The notes beneath the pieces were generated by a model. The model did no database searches, was not told the origin of the DNA, and saw only the letters and a list, made by a program, of their open reading frames with translations. From positions 1,109,001 through 1,173,000 of the forward strand of contig JAMJFZ010000289.1 of the NCBI GenBank assembly GCA_026225945.1: a stretch of DNA of 64,000 nucleotides, given 5' to 3'. Of the stretch, positions 22,393 to 33,967 are shown one piece after another (within the stretch, counting starts at the first letter, position 1; each line of letters begins with the position of its first letter). This stretch comes from Cricetomys ansorgei (taxonomy: Eukaryota; Chordata; Mammalia; Rodentia; Nesomyidae). Position numbers and translations under genes: made by a program.

Positions 22393-23695
22393 CTATACAT
22401 TTGCACAATATGTAAAATATACGTGAAACAACACTGAAAACAACACTATTTTCAGAAGAAGTAATTATACAACCAGGGAATGGTTTAATCACTTCAGGTG
22501 GGAATGAATCCTCATCCAAACCATGTAATTATTAGAGAACTTCCAGGTCCCCAAGATGATATTACTCTCGATTATTTACTGAAAAATAAACGGGTAAACT
22601 AATAATGGTTCTGGGGTCTGAGTCCTGCCTTCTTAGCGGATGCTTCGGAAGAGAGCCTTTGTCATTCCGTCTCTCTACCATATGTCTCTGTTGACATTAA
22701 AACGCTTAGTTCCAAATGAGTTGGCTTCATTCAAGCATCTTAATTCAAGAGTGGATGATTAGATCTCAAGCTAAAAACCTATTAGGATGGAAGCACTTGT
22801 ATTTTTGAAAGGTATTAAGGGAACATCTGAGTGTGGCTGCAGATAAATCTTCTCTATCTCATAGTAGGCTGACAAACAATAATCGCATTTGATCTTCAAA
22901 TGAGTTACAGACTAACTCCTTGTTCGAATTAAACTCAGCACAAGAAATCTACCCAAGGCTTGTTCCACAACCCACACGCAGTGCAGATTCAAGTTCTATC
23001 ACTTGCTAGCACTCGTTTTAGAGATCCTGTCCCCAGGCAGGCAAAGTCTGAGGGGGCCAAGTATCTTTTACATGCTAAAAGAGAAAATAGTCTGAAGAAG
23101 ATTCTGAGATGAGAGCAGGAGCCCAACTCCATAGGACTCATACCCTGAACACCAAGTGGTAGGCTCGTGAGACCTCAGGGTCTCTTAAGAAGTCCTACAA
23201 TGCAGAGCAATCCGTATGAGTAGAAACGGACAAACCACACCACACATATTTTCAACTCCTTTGAGAAATCATGGACTAACGAGAATAAAACCCAGTGCTA
23301 TGGGTTTTTTTTTTCTCCCTGCTTTTATTTAACCACATGTGTGGTCCTAATAGGATTCGCTCCCTTCTCCCGTCTTCCAGTTAATTTGCTTCAGTCCCTG
23401 TGTAATCCTGTCATCAGCAGAGCACAGGGATCTTCATACAGGGAACGTGGAAAACATTTGATAACCATCTGCCTAATGTTCTGGCAGATATTTGTTTAGC
23501 TAACAGGACTACTGCCACGTTGGGATGCTCACCAGGACTAGGCACGTCTGCTAGGGAAGAATATAGAGTTGCAGGGTTGAGAGTTCCTAATTACATTTTG
23601 ACGGGTGACCTGACAGGCTCTGACTGTATGACTCCTGAAGAAAGGAAGACAAGATTAATCTATCATTATCTGATTTCAAAGGCATCTGTTAGTTT
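22391..23695. other. Unique DNA
   Basis: No repeat family or gene recognised across 1.3 kb. Repeat-poor. Confidence 0.5.
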
Positions 23696-23785
23696 TCCTC
23701 CCCTCCCTCCTCCTCCTCCTATTTCTCCCTTCCTTGTTTCTTTCCCTCCCCCTCCTCACCTTCTTTCTCTCCCTCTGTCTGTTTT
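23696..23785. repeat. CT-rich low-complexity tract
   Basis: CCTCCCTCC and CTCCTCCT runs with short TTT interruptions. Confidence 0.85.
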
Positions 23786-23999
23786 TATATGAAATATTAT
23801 GGAGACAATGACTCTGAAGGAGTAGGCTTTGGTTAAAGCGCCTAGAGATTTCTAGTAGCATAGACCTTGAACTGTATAAACCCTGATGTTTTCCTTCTGG
23901 TCCCCACCATTGTTGTCGGCTGCTTTGTTGCTCTTTAGAAACATTGATGACCACGAATGAGGAAGAAGAGGAAAGAATGGTTTATAAGAACCGGAACAG

Positions 24000-24100
24000 C
24001 CAGGAATGGTGGCACACACCTGTAATCTTAGCCCCAGGGAGGGCGGAGGCAGGAGAATTACCACAAGTGTGAGGTCAGCCTGGTCTGGGGTGATATTTTG
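24000..24100 (+). mobile_element. Old B1-like (PB1/B4 right half) SINE
   Basis: 'gccaggaatggtggcacacacctgtaatctta', 'gaggcaggagaatta' and 'gaggtcagcctggtct' are B1 landmarks; the 3' part is missing. Confidence 0.8.
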
Positions 24101-24739
24101 TACCTTAACTGAAATGAAGGATTAAAACAGCCCTGAGTTGGCTGAAGTTTCTCCAGTTGTATAGACTCAGTCTAGAATGTTGTGATTCTGTTATGGCAGG
24201 TGTTTGAAGACTGACTATGTATTTGATTAAAATAAAAAAATTACAGTTAGTTCATTTTAGTCTGTCATGGTACTGTGCTTTTTTAAAAATTACTTACCTT
24301 TTCCTTATATAAATGTTAAAAATCTTTATTTTTTAGAGGTATATACTAGCTTAGCTAAGTCAGCCCTGAAGCTGGGCAAGGGTGCATTAAGGACATGCTA
24401 TTTTTGCATATGGTCAAACATGCTTTATAATCAAATTTAAAAGAGGGAAAATTGTTATAAAATATGTCATGCGTACAAAGATGTAATAATAAAGAATAGT
24501 TTAATAAACAATTACCTAGCCACTAAACAGCTAAAGATTTAAAACATCAAGCTACCTGAAAAAAAAAAAAAAAGGCTTTATACTTTTTTGCCTCAATTAT
24601 CCAGCTGTGTTTGTGGGGTCCCACGGGGAGGGTAGCTGCTGGTGCCAACTCATTAAAATGAGTAACACCTCGCATGTTTTCTCCAGCTGGCCAGAGCGAC
24701 CCGGCTGCAGGCTTCACTGTGTTGCCATGGAGCTATCTC
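24101..24739. other. AT-rich unique DNA
   Basis: Contains an A-run at about 24560-24574. No gene recognised. Confidence 0.5.
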
Positions 24740-24900
24740 GGGCTTGAGAATCAAAAACACCTGGGCTAAAACCCCTGCCTCAAACGCAGTTGTGCGACCC
24801 TCCGTAAGGTGCCAAACTTCTTTAAGTCCCTTGACCTCATCTATAAAAAATATTGTGACGCCAACCTTGAAAATGCGGTTGAAGGGTTACGGACAACATC
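24740..24900 (+). mobile_element. MIR, sense
   Basis: Nearly the whole MIR can be followed: 'gagaatcaaaaacacctgggc', 'cgcagttgtgcgaccctccgtaaggtgcc', 'ttaagtcccttgacctcatctataaaaa' in diverged form. Confidence 0.7.
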
Positions 24901-25379
24901 TGTAAGTTGCAGAAGCCATCCCCCAGACAAACGAAGCTGCTTCACTTGAGGTTTGACTATGTACCTCTGACTTAGCAGTAAGTGAAGGCCTGAAGGCCAG
25001 TTGTTGAAACAAAGCCCAGTTTGCTGCTTGCTTAGGGAAAGAGGATCTTCTCCCTGCCAAGTGTTTGTGGGCAGCGAGGAGGTAGAGCAGGGTCAGGACA
25101 GGTGTGAGACTGGAGGGAGGAGGCCTGATTTCAGATGTGTCCTTAGGTTGGAATTGGGGAAGGTTTACTGCCTTATAAAGATTGCGTAGACGTGGAATGC
25201 GCAGAGTTTCAAAGTAAAGAATAGATCATCTCTGCACCCACCAACCACCCCAAGAAGGGAGAGTGAGTGCAAAAACAACAAATGAATCTGAGGGGAGTTT
25301 CTTCTATTAAAATATAATGATATCATTTCTCCTTCCCCTATTCTTTCTCCAGACCCTCAGGACATCTTGCTCCCTCTCG
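24901..25379. other. Unique DNA
   Basis: No gene or repeat recognised. Confidence 0.5.
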
Positions 25380-25835
25380 AAATCGTTGTCTCTCTTTCTT
25401 TAGTTGTTATTGCTATACAAATATAAATATAAACGCCCAAATATATAAACATAAACGTCTCAGTTCATTTAGTGTTAGTTGCTGTGCATGAGATTTCAGG
25501 GCTGACCACTTGGTATTGGATAACCAATTAGGGGGCTCATCCCTGGGGAGGATCATTTCTCCAGATCTCCAGATCTGTAGTTTTTGATTAGTGGTGGGCC
25601 CTGTGAGATTCCCTTTCCGTGTTAGCATGTCTGTTAGTGTTGTCCTTGTTCAGGCAGCCATGTTATTGAGGTATCATAGGTGAAGCTTCCCCACCATTTC
25701 TAGAAGACACACTAGCACAGAAGATCTCCGGTCCTCTGGCTCTTCCAGTCTCTCCGCCCCTTCTTCCGAGATGTTCCCTGAACCTCGTGCGACAGTTGTG
25801 CTGGAGATGTAGCAACTGGGATCGGGCACCTTGAG
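25380..25835 (-). mobile_element. Rodent L1 3' UTR-type repeat, antisense
   Basis: Landmarks common in rodent L1-associated repeats: 'cagggctgaccacttggtattggataaccaatt', 'cttgttcaggcagccatgtt', 'ctctggctcttccagtctctccgccccttcttccg' (each diverged). The family call is by eye and orientation is inferred. Confidence 0.6.
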
Positions 25836-26154
25836 GGGAACTTCTTGAAATAATCAATACATTATTTTGCAAGTTTAACTTCCTGGGCAGGAGTTTCTTA
25901 GAAAAATCATGTTTAGCCATGTTCACGTCAACAGAACAGTGACAGGCTGAGCGGCTAGACAGGCTTTGTTCTCATTTACCGGGCTTTACAAAATATTTTA
26001 ATTTATTTTTTATTTTCCAGCTCTAGTGTGGACTAGGATTCTGTAACCGTGTGTTTCACCAAAGTTAACGTGCTTTACGACCTCACGTTTCTCTCACACA
26101 TTCTCTGCGCTTTTTACCTTCTCATGGAGTCATTCCACGGCACCTTAATAATGC

Positions 26155-26330
26155 TATTGCAGCTCTCTGACAGCCGGATCCAACCTTGCCTGCACCTTAG
26201 AATCACTTGGAAGATTTTAGTCTTGACATGCATGCTTCATATCAACTAGAGCGGAGTGCCTGGAGTGGGCAAGGCAGTCTAGCGAGTCCCAGGAATTCCC
26301 ATGTGCATAGAAGTTTGAAAACCATCGCTT
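26155..26330 (+). mobile_element. MER5A-like hAT MITE remnant
   Basis: 'ctgcaccttagaatcacttggaag' and the end 'agtttgaaaaccatcg' match the MER5A pattern (CATCACCTGGGAAC and GTTTGAGAACCACTG). Highly diverged. Confidence 0.5.
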
Positions 26331-27420
26331 GAAGTAGAGCTAAAGAAATAGATGACTAAGGGAGACTAAGACAGGGTAGACCCTGACAGTAACTTCTATC
26401 TGCTGAAAGACAGACGGACTTTGGAAAGCTGCTAAACTTGTTACAAACATTCACATGATCCAAGTAAGAGTTACACGCAAACATCTGCCCTTGAAACTCT
26501 GAAGTCCTTCAGATTTCTCAGGGAGTCGAAGCTTCACGATCACCAGCTTTTATTACCTGTTCGACCAGTTTCGTCTTCTTTCCTGGCTTGCCACAGGGTT
26601 GTCCCTTTAGTGTTGTTTAGTTTAGCTTTAGTGTTAGGCTTTAGTGTTGACTCAAAGCAATGTGATTTGCACTCGTGTCTCTCCTCTACCCAGACGAGGC
26701 TTTGTAGCCAACCTTCCTGACTGTTGGGATCGCCACAACCGTAAAAGCTTGAAGGAGAATATTAAGCAACAGATATTGAGGGCGTGGGAAGTCCTTTAGT
26801 TGCCTCATCTGCTCTAGAGTTAGCTCTATCTCCCTGCTTCGTGCTTCCACTCTGCCTCTTCTTTGTTCTTCTCTGTTCAGGTTCCTTCTATGTCATCTGC
26901 AGAGTTCATTTCCACTTGAATGCCCACTCTCAGCCTTGAGATTTTCTTGCATGGACTCATGAAGACTTTCGAGAATGGATCCTATCTTCCGGAAAGCCTC
27001 TTTACATCTGGACTAGGTCCTTTAAGATAAAGAAAGTATTGGAGAAGGGGTTCATGGAAATAGTGATCATTTCTTCCTGACTTTTTTATTTGTGAACAGT
27101 TCAACCAATTCAGGCATTAATTAAAATATTTTCAGTTCCTTGGTTCAGTTAGTATTGCTCTTTTACCTCACCATGGTAGGTACTGAAGAAAACATATACT
27201 AAATGCATGAAAAACATTTCAGGAAAAATTAGTGTAATTGAGACCATAAGACAGACACACGCCATACAATTGAGTTATAATACAGGACAGGAATTGTGTG
27301 TCCAGTGATCTCTGTTCTCCAAGTATTTGTTTCAGTTCACAGACGTTGACCTTGCTGTGATTCATATTCTCAAAGACTGTGATATTGCAAAGGTTCAGGC
27401 TCTTTTCATTCCAATTTATT
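26331..27420. other. Unique DNA
   Basis: No gene or repeat recognised. The hexamer TTTAGTGTT recurs locally at 26600-26650 but does not form an array. Confidence 0.5.
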
Positions 27421-27424
27421 CCCG

Positions 27425-27725
27425 TTCGTGTTTATGTTGCAGAAGTTTATGTTTAGTTATATATAAAGTAATTGTTTCATGCCCTGGTGGGTGAGGGGCT
27501 GACGAGGGTGTTTTGTATTGTCTGCAGGTGTTGGGTTTATGTGGGGGAAGTTGATTACTTATGATCTGCACCTGAGGAGTTCTGAAAGACTAAAAACACC
27601 TGAGCTGTGAGGCTCAAGGTTCTACTGTTGAGTACCGAGCTGGCCATGACAGTGGTCTGGCAGGGTTTCCACCAATGAATATGCCTCCATGTCATCCTTG
27701 CTGAACACACAGCAGAGTATTGCTA
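27425..27725 (+). mobile_element. Unclassified LTR-like dispersed repeat, copy B
   Basis: Homologous to 896-1188 over nearly its whole length and in the same orientation, with many substitutions and a few indels. It lacks the 'gttccctctgctga' stretch of copy A and carries a longer segment near 27530. A TG array follows directly. Confidence 0.6.
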
Positions 27726-27741
27726 CCTGTTTGTACATGTG

Positions 27742-27743
<2 letters not shown>

Positions 27744-27799
<56 letters not shown>
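27744..27799. repeat. (TG)n microsatellite
   Basis: About 28 uninterrupted TG units, directly at the 3' end of the dispersed repeat. Confidence 0.97.
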
Positions 27800-27803
<4 letters not shown>

Positions 27804-28485
27804 TGATTAGATTTTCCCTAGCTTCACTGTTCAGAAGACCAGAACAATATGAATTACAAAATGACTGCTTCCCGTTCCAGGGAAAATATCTGGCTCAGCC
27901 TTCCCTCTGTGCACAATTAGAACTCATCTAAAATAGTGCATGGAAAACTCCACCTTAAACCTATTGATGAACGTGCATGAAAGGGAAGGACATCAGCCTA
28001 CAAAAAGGAGGTAACTGTCCGATCAGGGAAGGCAAATTCCCGTTTTTACAACCTCCATGGTCTAGCGAATATGAGAAAAAACTCAGACGCTACCGAAATG
28101 AGGAGGCCACAAACCTGTGTGCCAAGGAGTTGCACGTGTGGGTTAATGCGCACTTGAAATAATCTTGTCATTTCTCTTTATTCCCATCCTCAACCAAGGG
28201 CTGTAAAGAAAATTTACTATGTTTGACCTCGATGCTGAGTGAATGTAGGAAAACGATACATCACCGCTGAGAACTGTAAGTACAGTTATCTCAGATTTAC
28301 TGCCTGCACCCACATTCCCTGAGTGGCTTGAAAAACCCCAAGCCAAGAATTTAATTGAGAGTGACCTCTAGAATAGTTGTACCACTAGATGCTTGGTCCA
28401 AACAAATGCATATCCTTTATAGAGAACATACCTCCTCTGCGCCACACCCTAAATAATTCTCATCAGTAAGATTCCAAGAATACTG
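27800..28485. other. Unique DNA
   Basis: No gene or repeat recognised. Confidence 0.5.
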
Positions 28486-28750
28486 AGCATCCAACAATAA
28501 AAATCAGCTAAATGCACAAGGAAATAAGTCGCCATGAGCAATAACTTAAACACAGCAGACACAGACCCGTAAAGACTTCAGACCATGGCAGTTTCAGACA
28601 CAATACTTCTAAAAAGCATGCATAATATATTTAAAGAGATATATTATGGACTTGGAAACATATGGAAGAAATAATGAACTATGAAATGACCAAGCACATT
28701 TTTAGAGAACTAAATTGAATTCCTGAGAAGTCAGTGAAACATTCCTTAAA

Positions 28751-28797
<47 letters not shown>

Positions 28798-29660
28798 ATA
28801 TATATAGTCTGACTTAGATATTATAACACCATATTGATTATGCTAGACACACAATTAGACACTCTAATCAGAGATTAGTCCTAAGATATTTCAGATGGAA
28901 TTCCATTTCATTTGCAATTACACACTCTCAAAGATTTGCTTTAAGCTTTTTAAAGAAAATTTGGTTGAAAGAATGCAGTTTAAACAAGATGAGATGATAA
29001 CTATTAATATCAGATAATTGACATATGAACCTTTTAAAATACCATTCTATTTATTCTTGCTTATGCATAATTTTAGGTAATCAAGTTTATTTAGAAGCAG
29101 AGGATATATCTAACTAGCTAGCTTTGCCAAAGATATTGCACCATTTATTAAAGCATACTTTTAAAATATAATTTAAAAATACATAATTATCTTCAGTATT
29201 TTCATACCATTTTAATACCATTTCATACCATGTACGCATGATAAACGTATACATTTTCACAGGCTAACACAAACTATAACTATATGAGATATAGGAAGAC
29301 ATAAAATAGGTAGACTTGGTAGAGGAGATCTATAAAACTATCCGGGAAACAGCATAGAAAAACAAAACAATAGTGCTCACTAACAAAAACAGAGACATGG
29401 TAGGCTTAATAAGACTGGACAACAGGGTTCACTAGAGCCCCAGAAGAACAGGAGAAGTAAGAATAATTACGATATTAGTTAATAATATAATTTATATTAT
29501 ATTACATGATAATATGATGTATTACATAATAATATAATACAAAACATAATAATGTATAAGAATTAAGAATAGGACAATTAAGCAGAGACAGAATTTGAAG
29601 GGTTCATGACTGAGAACTTCCAGACTGAAGGAGCATACCAGTTCAAGTTCAAGGAAATTT
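28486..29660 (+). mobile_element. L1M/HAL1 ORF1-region remnant
   Basis: 'acacagacccgtaaagacttcag', 'tcagacacaatacttc', 'aatatatttaaagagatatattatggacttgg' and 'atgaccaagcacattt' (in short pieces) match the start of an old L1M or HAL1 first frame. A CA array (28754-28796) interrupts it. The part after 28900 is AT-rich and only tentatively included. Confidence 0.6.
28754..28796. repeat. (CA)n microsatellite
   Basis: About 21 uninterrupted CA units. Confidence 0.97.
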
Positions 29661-29664
29661 GGTA

Positions 29665-29835
29665 GACCAGTGAACCGGTGCAGCAGTAAGATCGCTTGCA
29701 GCAGCCTGATCACCTGTGTCCCATTCCTAACCCACAGGGGAAGGGGAGAACAACAGTGGTTCTCTTACCTCCACACACGCACTGTGGTATGAATGTGCCT
29801 GCACACACCCAATAAATAGATGAGAATTAAACATG
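29665..29835 (+). mobile_element. B2/B4-class SINE, sense
   Basis: 'cagcagtaagatcgcttgcagcag', 'ggaaggggagaac', 'cctccacacacgcactgtgg' and the end 'acacacccaataaataga' match the tRNA-head SINE with a CA-rich tail. It interrupts the L1M/HAL1 remnant. Confidence 0.7.
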
Positions 29836-30010
29836 AAATAAGTAAGAATCCTTACTAATCCCAGATAGTCTAATTAAGATGAAATCCACAGTGGGACATA
29901 ATACAGTGAAACTAAAACCAGAAGGAAAACACAGCACATAAGCCGAACTGAAACCAAAATGAAGCAACGGCCTTACAAAGAGCCCCACTCGACAGAGTAA
30001 CTGAGAGCAC
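29836..30010 (+). mobile_element. L1M/HAL1 ORF1 remnant, continued
   Basis: 'cataatacagtgaaactaaaacc' and 'gaaggaaaacacagc' resemble the nucleic-acid-binding part of the L1M/HAL1 first frame. Confidence 0.55.
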
Positions 30011-30014
30011 CTTT

Positions 30015-30232
30015 CTTTGATTTTTTTTTCTCAGTGTTTGCATATGCGTGTCTGTGTGTGGTTATGGGCACATGAGGACAATTGCCTTCAGAGGCTAGAG
30101 AGGGGAGTAAGATCCCTTGATGTTGGAGTTGCAGGCAATTGTGAGCTGCCTGGCTTTAGTGCTGGGAGCCAAACCTGAGTCCTCTGCAAGAACTGAAAGT
30201 GTTCTTAATGAGGAATAATCTCTGCAGCTCCG
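30015..30232 (-). mobile_element. B3-class SINE, antisense
   Basis: A T-run, then 'ttggagttgcaggcaattgtgagctgcc', 'gtgctgggagcc', 'cctctgcaagaactgaaagtgttcttaatgagg' in short blocks: the reverse of B3. Diverged. Confidence 0.9.
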
Positions 30233-30545
30233 AGAGCATCTTTCTTACCAGTGATACTGGCTGAGGGCCAGACTGTTCCAGAATGCTGAAGGGAAGTGGT
30301 TGACCTGGGATTCTGGGCCTAGGGGTAAGTATCTCAGAAACAAAGATGGTATCCCCACATTCTCAGATACACGAAACTTATTAAGTTTGTTGGAAGCAAA
30401 ACCTCTAATGGAAGTTCTGAAACAATGGTCTCCAGCCACCAAGAAAATGCTACAAATAAAACTTCAGAGAAATGGTAGAGATGGTATGAAATAGATGTAA
30501 TCACTGGTTACCAAACCACACACAGGTCAGACCAAGCTCACTCAA
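30233..30545 (+). mobile_element. L1M/HAL1 ORF1 remnant, 3' part
   Basis: 'cagatacacgaaacttattaag' through 'ctctaatggaagttctgaaac' to 'aacttcagagaaatggtag' follows the C-terminal end of the first frame in old L1 copies ('cagataaacaaaagctgagagaatt...'). Confidence 0.55.
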
Positions 30546-30606
30546 GAACACAGTTAAAACTCGCACACACAGTTTCAGAAACTAAATGAGAAGAACCCCC
30601 TCCCCG

Positions 30607-30625
30607 AAAAAAAAAAAAAAAAAAA
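30607..30625. repeat. Poly-A run
   Basis: About 19 A residues followed by CCAAAAAACC repeats; it separates the two L1 remnants and may be the A-tail of the upstream one. Confidence 0.85.
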
Positions 30626-30644
30626 CCAAAAAACCAAAACAACC

Positions 30645-30940
30645 AAGTTGGGTTTATTTCAGGAAAGCACGGTGGATTTCACATTTGAAAACTAATGTTT
30701 GAATTAACAGATGAAAGGGTAAAATAACCATGTGATTATCTCGAGGATTCCAAAAAGAGCACTTGCTGAGATGTAATGTCTATTTCATAACTTAAGTTCT
30801 TAAAAGGTCAAAATTTCCTGTGCCAATTGATAATAGAAACTCCTTTTACCTGCCAAGCTATCTATAAAAACTAATAGTGGTATATTTGATAGATAAAAAT
30901 GTTGAGAATTCCTTTAAAATTATTTTTATTATCATCATCA
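30645..30940 (+). mobile_element. L1 ORF2 palm-region remnant
   Basis: 'gggtttatttcaggaaagcac', 'aaccatgtgattatctcgagg' and 'aaaaagagcacttgctgag' match the L1 blocks for 'gfiPGmQ', 'KPhDHLIS' and 'eKAFDk' in diverged form. The frame is broken. Confidence 0.7.
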
Positions 30941-31200
30941 TTATGTGCATTCACATACATTGTGTGTGTGTTCACATACATTGTGTGTGTGTTCACATAC
31001 ATTGTATGTGTGTTCACATACATTGTGTGTGTGTGGGGGGGTGTTTTATGCCATGGTGTCTGCTTAGAGGTAAGAGAACAACTTTATGTGGCCAGTTCTC
31101 TCCCTTTTTACATAGATTCTGGGGATCAGCCCATTTCACCAGGTTCTGTGTGTGACACAAAGCTCTACCCCCAAGCCATTTATTCAGCCCAAACATTTCT
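30941..31200 (-). mobile_element. B2/B4-class SINE with tandem tail, antisense
   Basis: A TG-rich 21-bp tandem array, then 'cagttctctccctttttacatag' and 'ctggggatcagccc' and 'acacaaagctctacccccaagcc': the reverse of the tRNA-head SINE class. It splits the L1 ORF2 remnant. Confidence 0.75.
30950..31033. repeat. 21-bp minisatellite, four copies
   Basis: Exact 21-bp units at 30950-30970, 30971-30991, 30992-31012 (one G to A change) and 31013-31033. Each has TTCACATACAT followed by TGTGTGTGTG. Confidence 0.97.
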
Positions 31201-31453
31201 TTTAAATCAGTCGAAAGACAAAAATGTGTTTTATTCTGGCTGGCTTTGATAATCATAGCTGGCACAACAAAGCAAGGAAAGAAAACCAGCAAACAATGAT
31301 CAAAATGGTTAAATGTCGTTGTTTGTAGATGATACAGAACATATAGGCATAAAGAATCCCAAAATATAGACTAGCTGATTAATAGAATTAATGAAAGAAT
31401 TTGGGAACACTGTCACACCAAATACAAAAAGTCATTACAACTCTGTATAAAAG
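31201..31453 (+). mobile_element. L1 ORF2 remnant with catalytic-site trace
   Basis: 'tttgtagatgat' at 31322-31333 reads Phe-Val-Asp-Asp, the position of the [FY]xDD catalytic motif of reverse transcriptase, followed by the L1 block 'aaatcctaaagaatcc' and 'ttcagcaaagtt' equivalents. The surrounding frame has stops. An ORR1 LTR is inserted at 31454. Confidence 0.7.
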
Positions 31454-31840
31454 TGTTTTAGGTAACTTTCTATTGCTGTGATGAAACACTGGGACCAAGA
31501 GCAACTCCACAAGGAAAGGTTTTATTTGGCTTACACACTGCAGGCATGGCTCAGCATGAAAGGACCTCAGGGAAGGCCCTGGATGGAGGAACTGAGACAG
31601 AGAGCACAGAAAGACACTGCTTACGGGCCTGCTCCCCATGGCTTGCTCAGCCTCCTTTCTAAACCACCCAGGACCACCAGCCCACCCACAGTGAGTCAAC
31701 TCCCTCACATCAATCATCAATCAAGAAAATGCCCTTCACAGGCTTGCCTATAGGCCAATATGGTGTCATTTGCTCAAATGAGATGTCCTCTGCCCAGATA
31801 GGTCTAGGTTTGCATCAAGTTGACAAAACCAACCAGTACA
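31454..31840 (-). mobile_element. ORR1-type MaLR LTR, antisense
   Basis: Starts TGTTTTAGGTAACTTTCTAT and ends 'catcaagttgacaaaaccaaccagtaca', the reverse of the ORR1 start. The middle has 'gtcctctgcccag' and 'tggcttgctcagcctcctttct'. About 387 bp, full length, solo, and inserted into the L1 remnant. Confidence 0.85.
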
Positions 31841-31965
31841 ACCAGCAACAAATAACTGGGGCAGAAAAGCACCATACTGTACCCAAGACAAACAAACCAA
31901 GAACCACAACTATTCCTGGCAACACACACACAAAACTCACAAACATAATTATGAGAACAAGAGGC
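31841..31965 (+). mobile_element. Probable L1 continuation after ORR1
   Basis: 'cagcaacaaataactggggc' and the A-rich stretch that follows suit L1 ORF2 after the palm region, but the match is weak. Confidence 0.35.
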
Positions 31966-33915
31966 AGCTGCGGATTGATGCATTTTATTGTCCCGTATAT
32001 TTAAAGTTCAAGCATAGTTAACTCATTTCCGATTGAGGACTGTAGACATGGGTAGTAATGGTGAAGAAGAACAAGGGAACGGTTGGTCCAGAATGAGAGT
32101 ATTGGTTACTTCCGGGAGAAGGCAGAGACTGGACAGTAGGGGTGTGTGGTCCCCCCTACCCCCGTCCCTGCAATGTTCTCTTTTAACTTGATTGAGCCTC
32201 TGCTCACTTAAAAATGACGAGAAATGTGCATATGTTTCCATAGTTTTGGATTCCTTTCATAGTTCTTAAAAGGTCAAAGAGTAAACGCATATGAAGACAG
32301 CGTTTGGAAAATGTTGCCCAAGAAAGCCTGCCCCTCACAGTCTACATGTCCTAGTGCCTGCTCCCTGACTACACGCACAAGCTCCTCTCTAGCACGAGGC
32401 TGACTATACCTATTTGGAGGTGCTCATGCGTCCTCAGGTGTCACCGGTTACCATTATGTTTACGGTTTCCGGGTCGCTAATTTCCTTGCCCTCGTCTCTT
32501 GCGCCCATTGGTCAGCTCCTTCTAGACACTGCCACTGGAAAGACCTATTGCTGTCTGAAACTGTAGACCTCACTGGATGATCTACAGGGAACTTAGGAAA
32601 TACTCTCCTTACGCCTACGCTCTCTGTCCCATGAGTTCATTTGTGGCATCCATTTTGCTGTCATGGATACCTTCTGTCTTACCAGCCTCTAAGCCCCACC
32701 CTATGTCTCTCATATTTATCCCAGTTCTGTATTATCTCAATTATCTCGTGAAAATCCTGCCATCAGACTGACATTTTAGAATACCTTTGCAAATGCGAGA
32801 GGTAAGTCCAAGGGTAAAACCAGAGGGAAAAGTTAACAGATGAGAATGGCTAGCCACAGTGCTTGGGGAGGGGGTGAAGATCAAAAGGGGTTCCTAACAG
32901 AGCTCATAGAATTGGTGCAGGTTAGAGTAACCCACAGCTGGTCCAAACCCTCAGCTCACAGCCCTCAGAGGAGCGCTCTGGGGCTCCTTTGTGCCGCCAA
33001 TACCTCGTATGTAAGCTGCTGTATTTATGGTGCTGGGACGGCAGCCATAGCCAAACACTACACGGCTGTATATTGCCTGCCACTCTTCAGATGAAGTTTC
33101 CCTGTTTGGTTCTCATGTGGTCCTCACCGTGACTTGCCGTGGGAGGTGATACCCACAACTGCTCCTACTGGGTAGTAGCAGTAGTAGAGGTTCAGGTGCC
33201 TGTGTGATAAGGTTCAGAAAGTCAATGGGAACAAAGGTAGGAAAAGACACATGGGCATGGTTGCTCAATAGTGCTATAGGCGAGCATGGTGAGGATGAAT
33301 AGTCTGTGCAAAATGCACTGTGCATGTAGGTTAGCAGAGTGTAGGGGTGCGGGCTGTGGTAGCCATGGCCACTCGGTAAATCTCCTCCAGGACCCATTGA
33401 GTTACTCCTGGGAGTTCTCTCAGCTTAAGCCTCCCAAGAAGCTTTCTCTAGTAGTAATAGGGCTTACCACATTGTTAGATGTTGCAGGGCGGGGTGGGGT
33501 GGGGTGGTATGGAGACCAAATTGGAAGAAATGTGCAACCAGGAATTAATCAGTTAAAAGGTCAGAACTTAAAGTGTGGGTTTGGGTGTAGGTGGATCCCA
33601 CATGCTCTGAACTTTAAAATCACGGCATAAGATTTTACTGTAAGCAAGTTCACCATAAAGAGATTTCACTATGCAAATAACAGCTAAGGAAATGCAATCT
33701 CCATCCTGAGTTTTAAAAAAAAAAACACAATTAAAATTGGTGCAGACTAGCTGAGCCTTGCCAAACCCTGCTTTAAATAACAGTTTGGAGAATCGCAAAC
33801 TTCAATTACTTTTGGCAGTGCCTTGGCTTTGCATGAGGCACTATAGGTTATTAAATGCGTAGCTACTTAGTTTGCTAATGAATAGTTTATCCTACACTCA
33901 ATTAGGCTAGTTTTC
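31966..33915. other. Mostly unique DNA
   Basis: A weak L1M/MLT-like stretch near 32040-32240; otherwise nothing recognised. A GGGGT repeat of about 20 bp lies at 33490-33508. Confidence 0.45.
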
Positions 33916-33918
33916 CCC

Positions 33919-33934
33919 TCTGTTTCTCTCTCTT

Positions 33935-33966
<32 letters not shown>

Positions 33967-33967
33967 C
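33919..33967. repeat. (TC)n microsatellite
   Basis: CT repeat with TTTC interruptions. Confidence 0.95.

Noticed and set aside
28621..28648. CATAATATAT/ATATATTATG inverted repeat
   Set aside because: Pure AT arms inside an AT-rich L1 relic; low information.
30950..31033. CRISPR-like array
   Set aside because: Units are contiguous with no unique spacers; a plain minisatellite in rodent DNA.
30877..31249. Cys-Val-His repeat peptide
   Set aside because: Encoded by the 21-bp minisatellite in a SINE tail.
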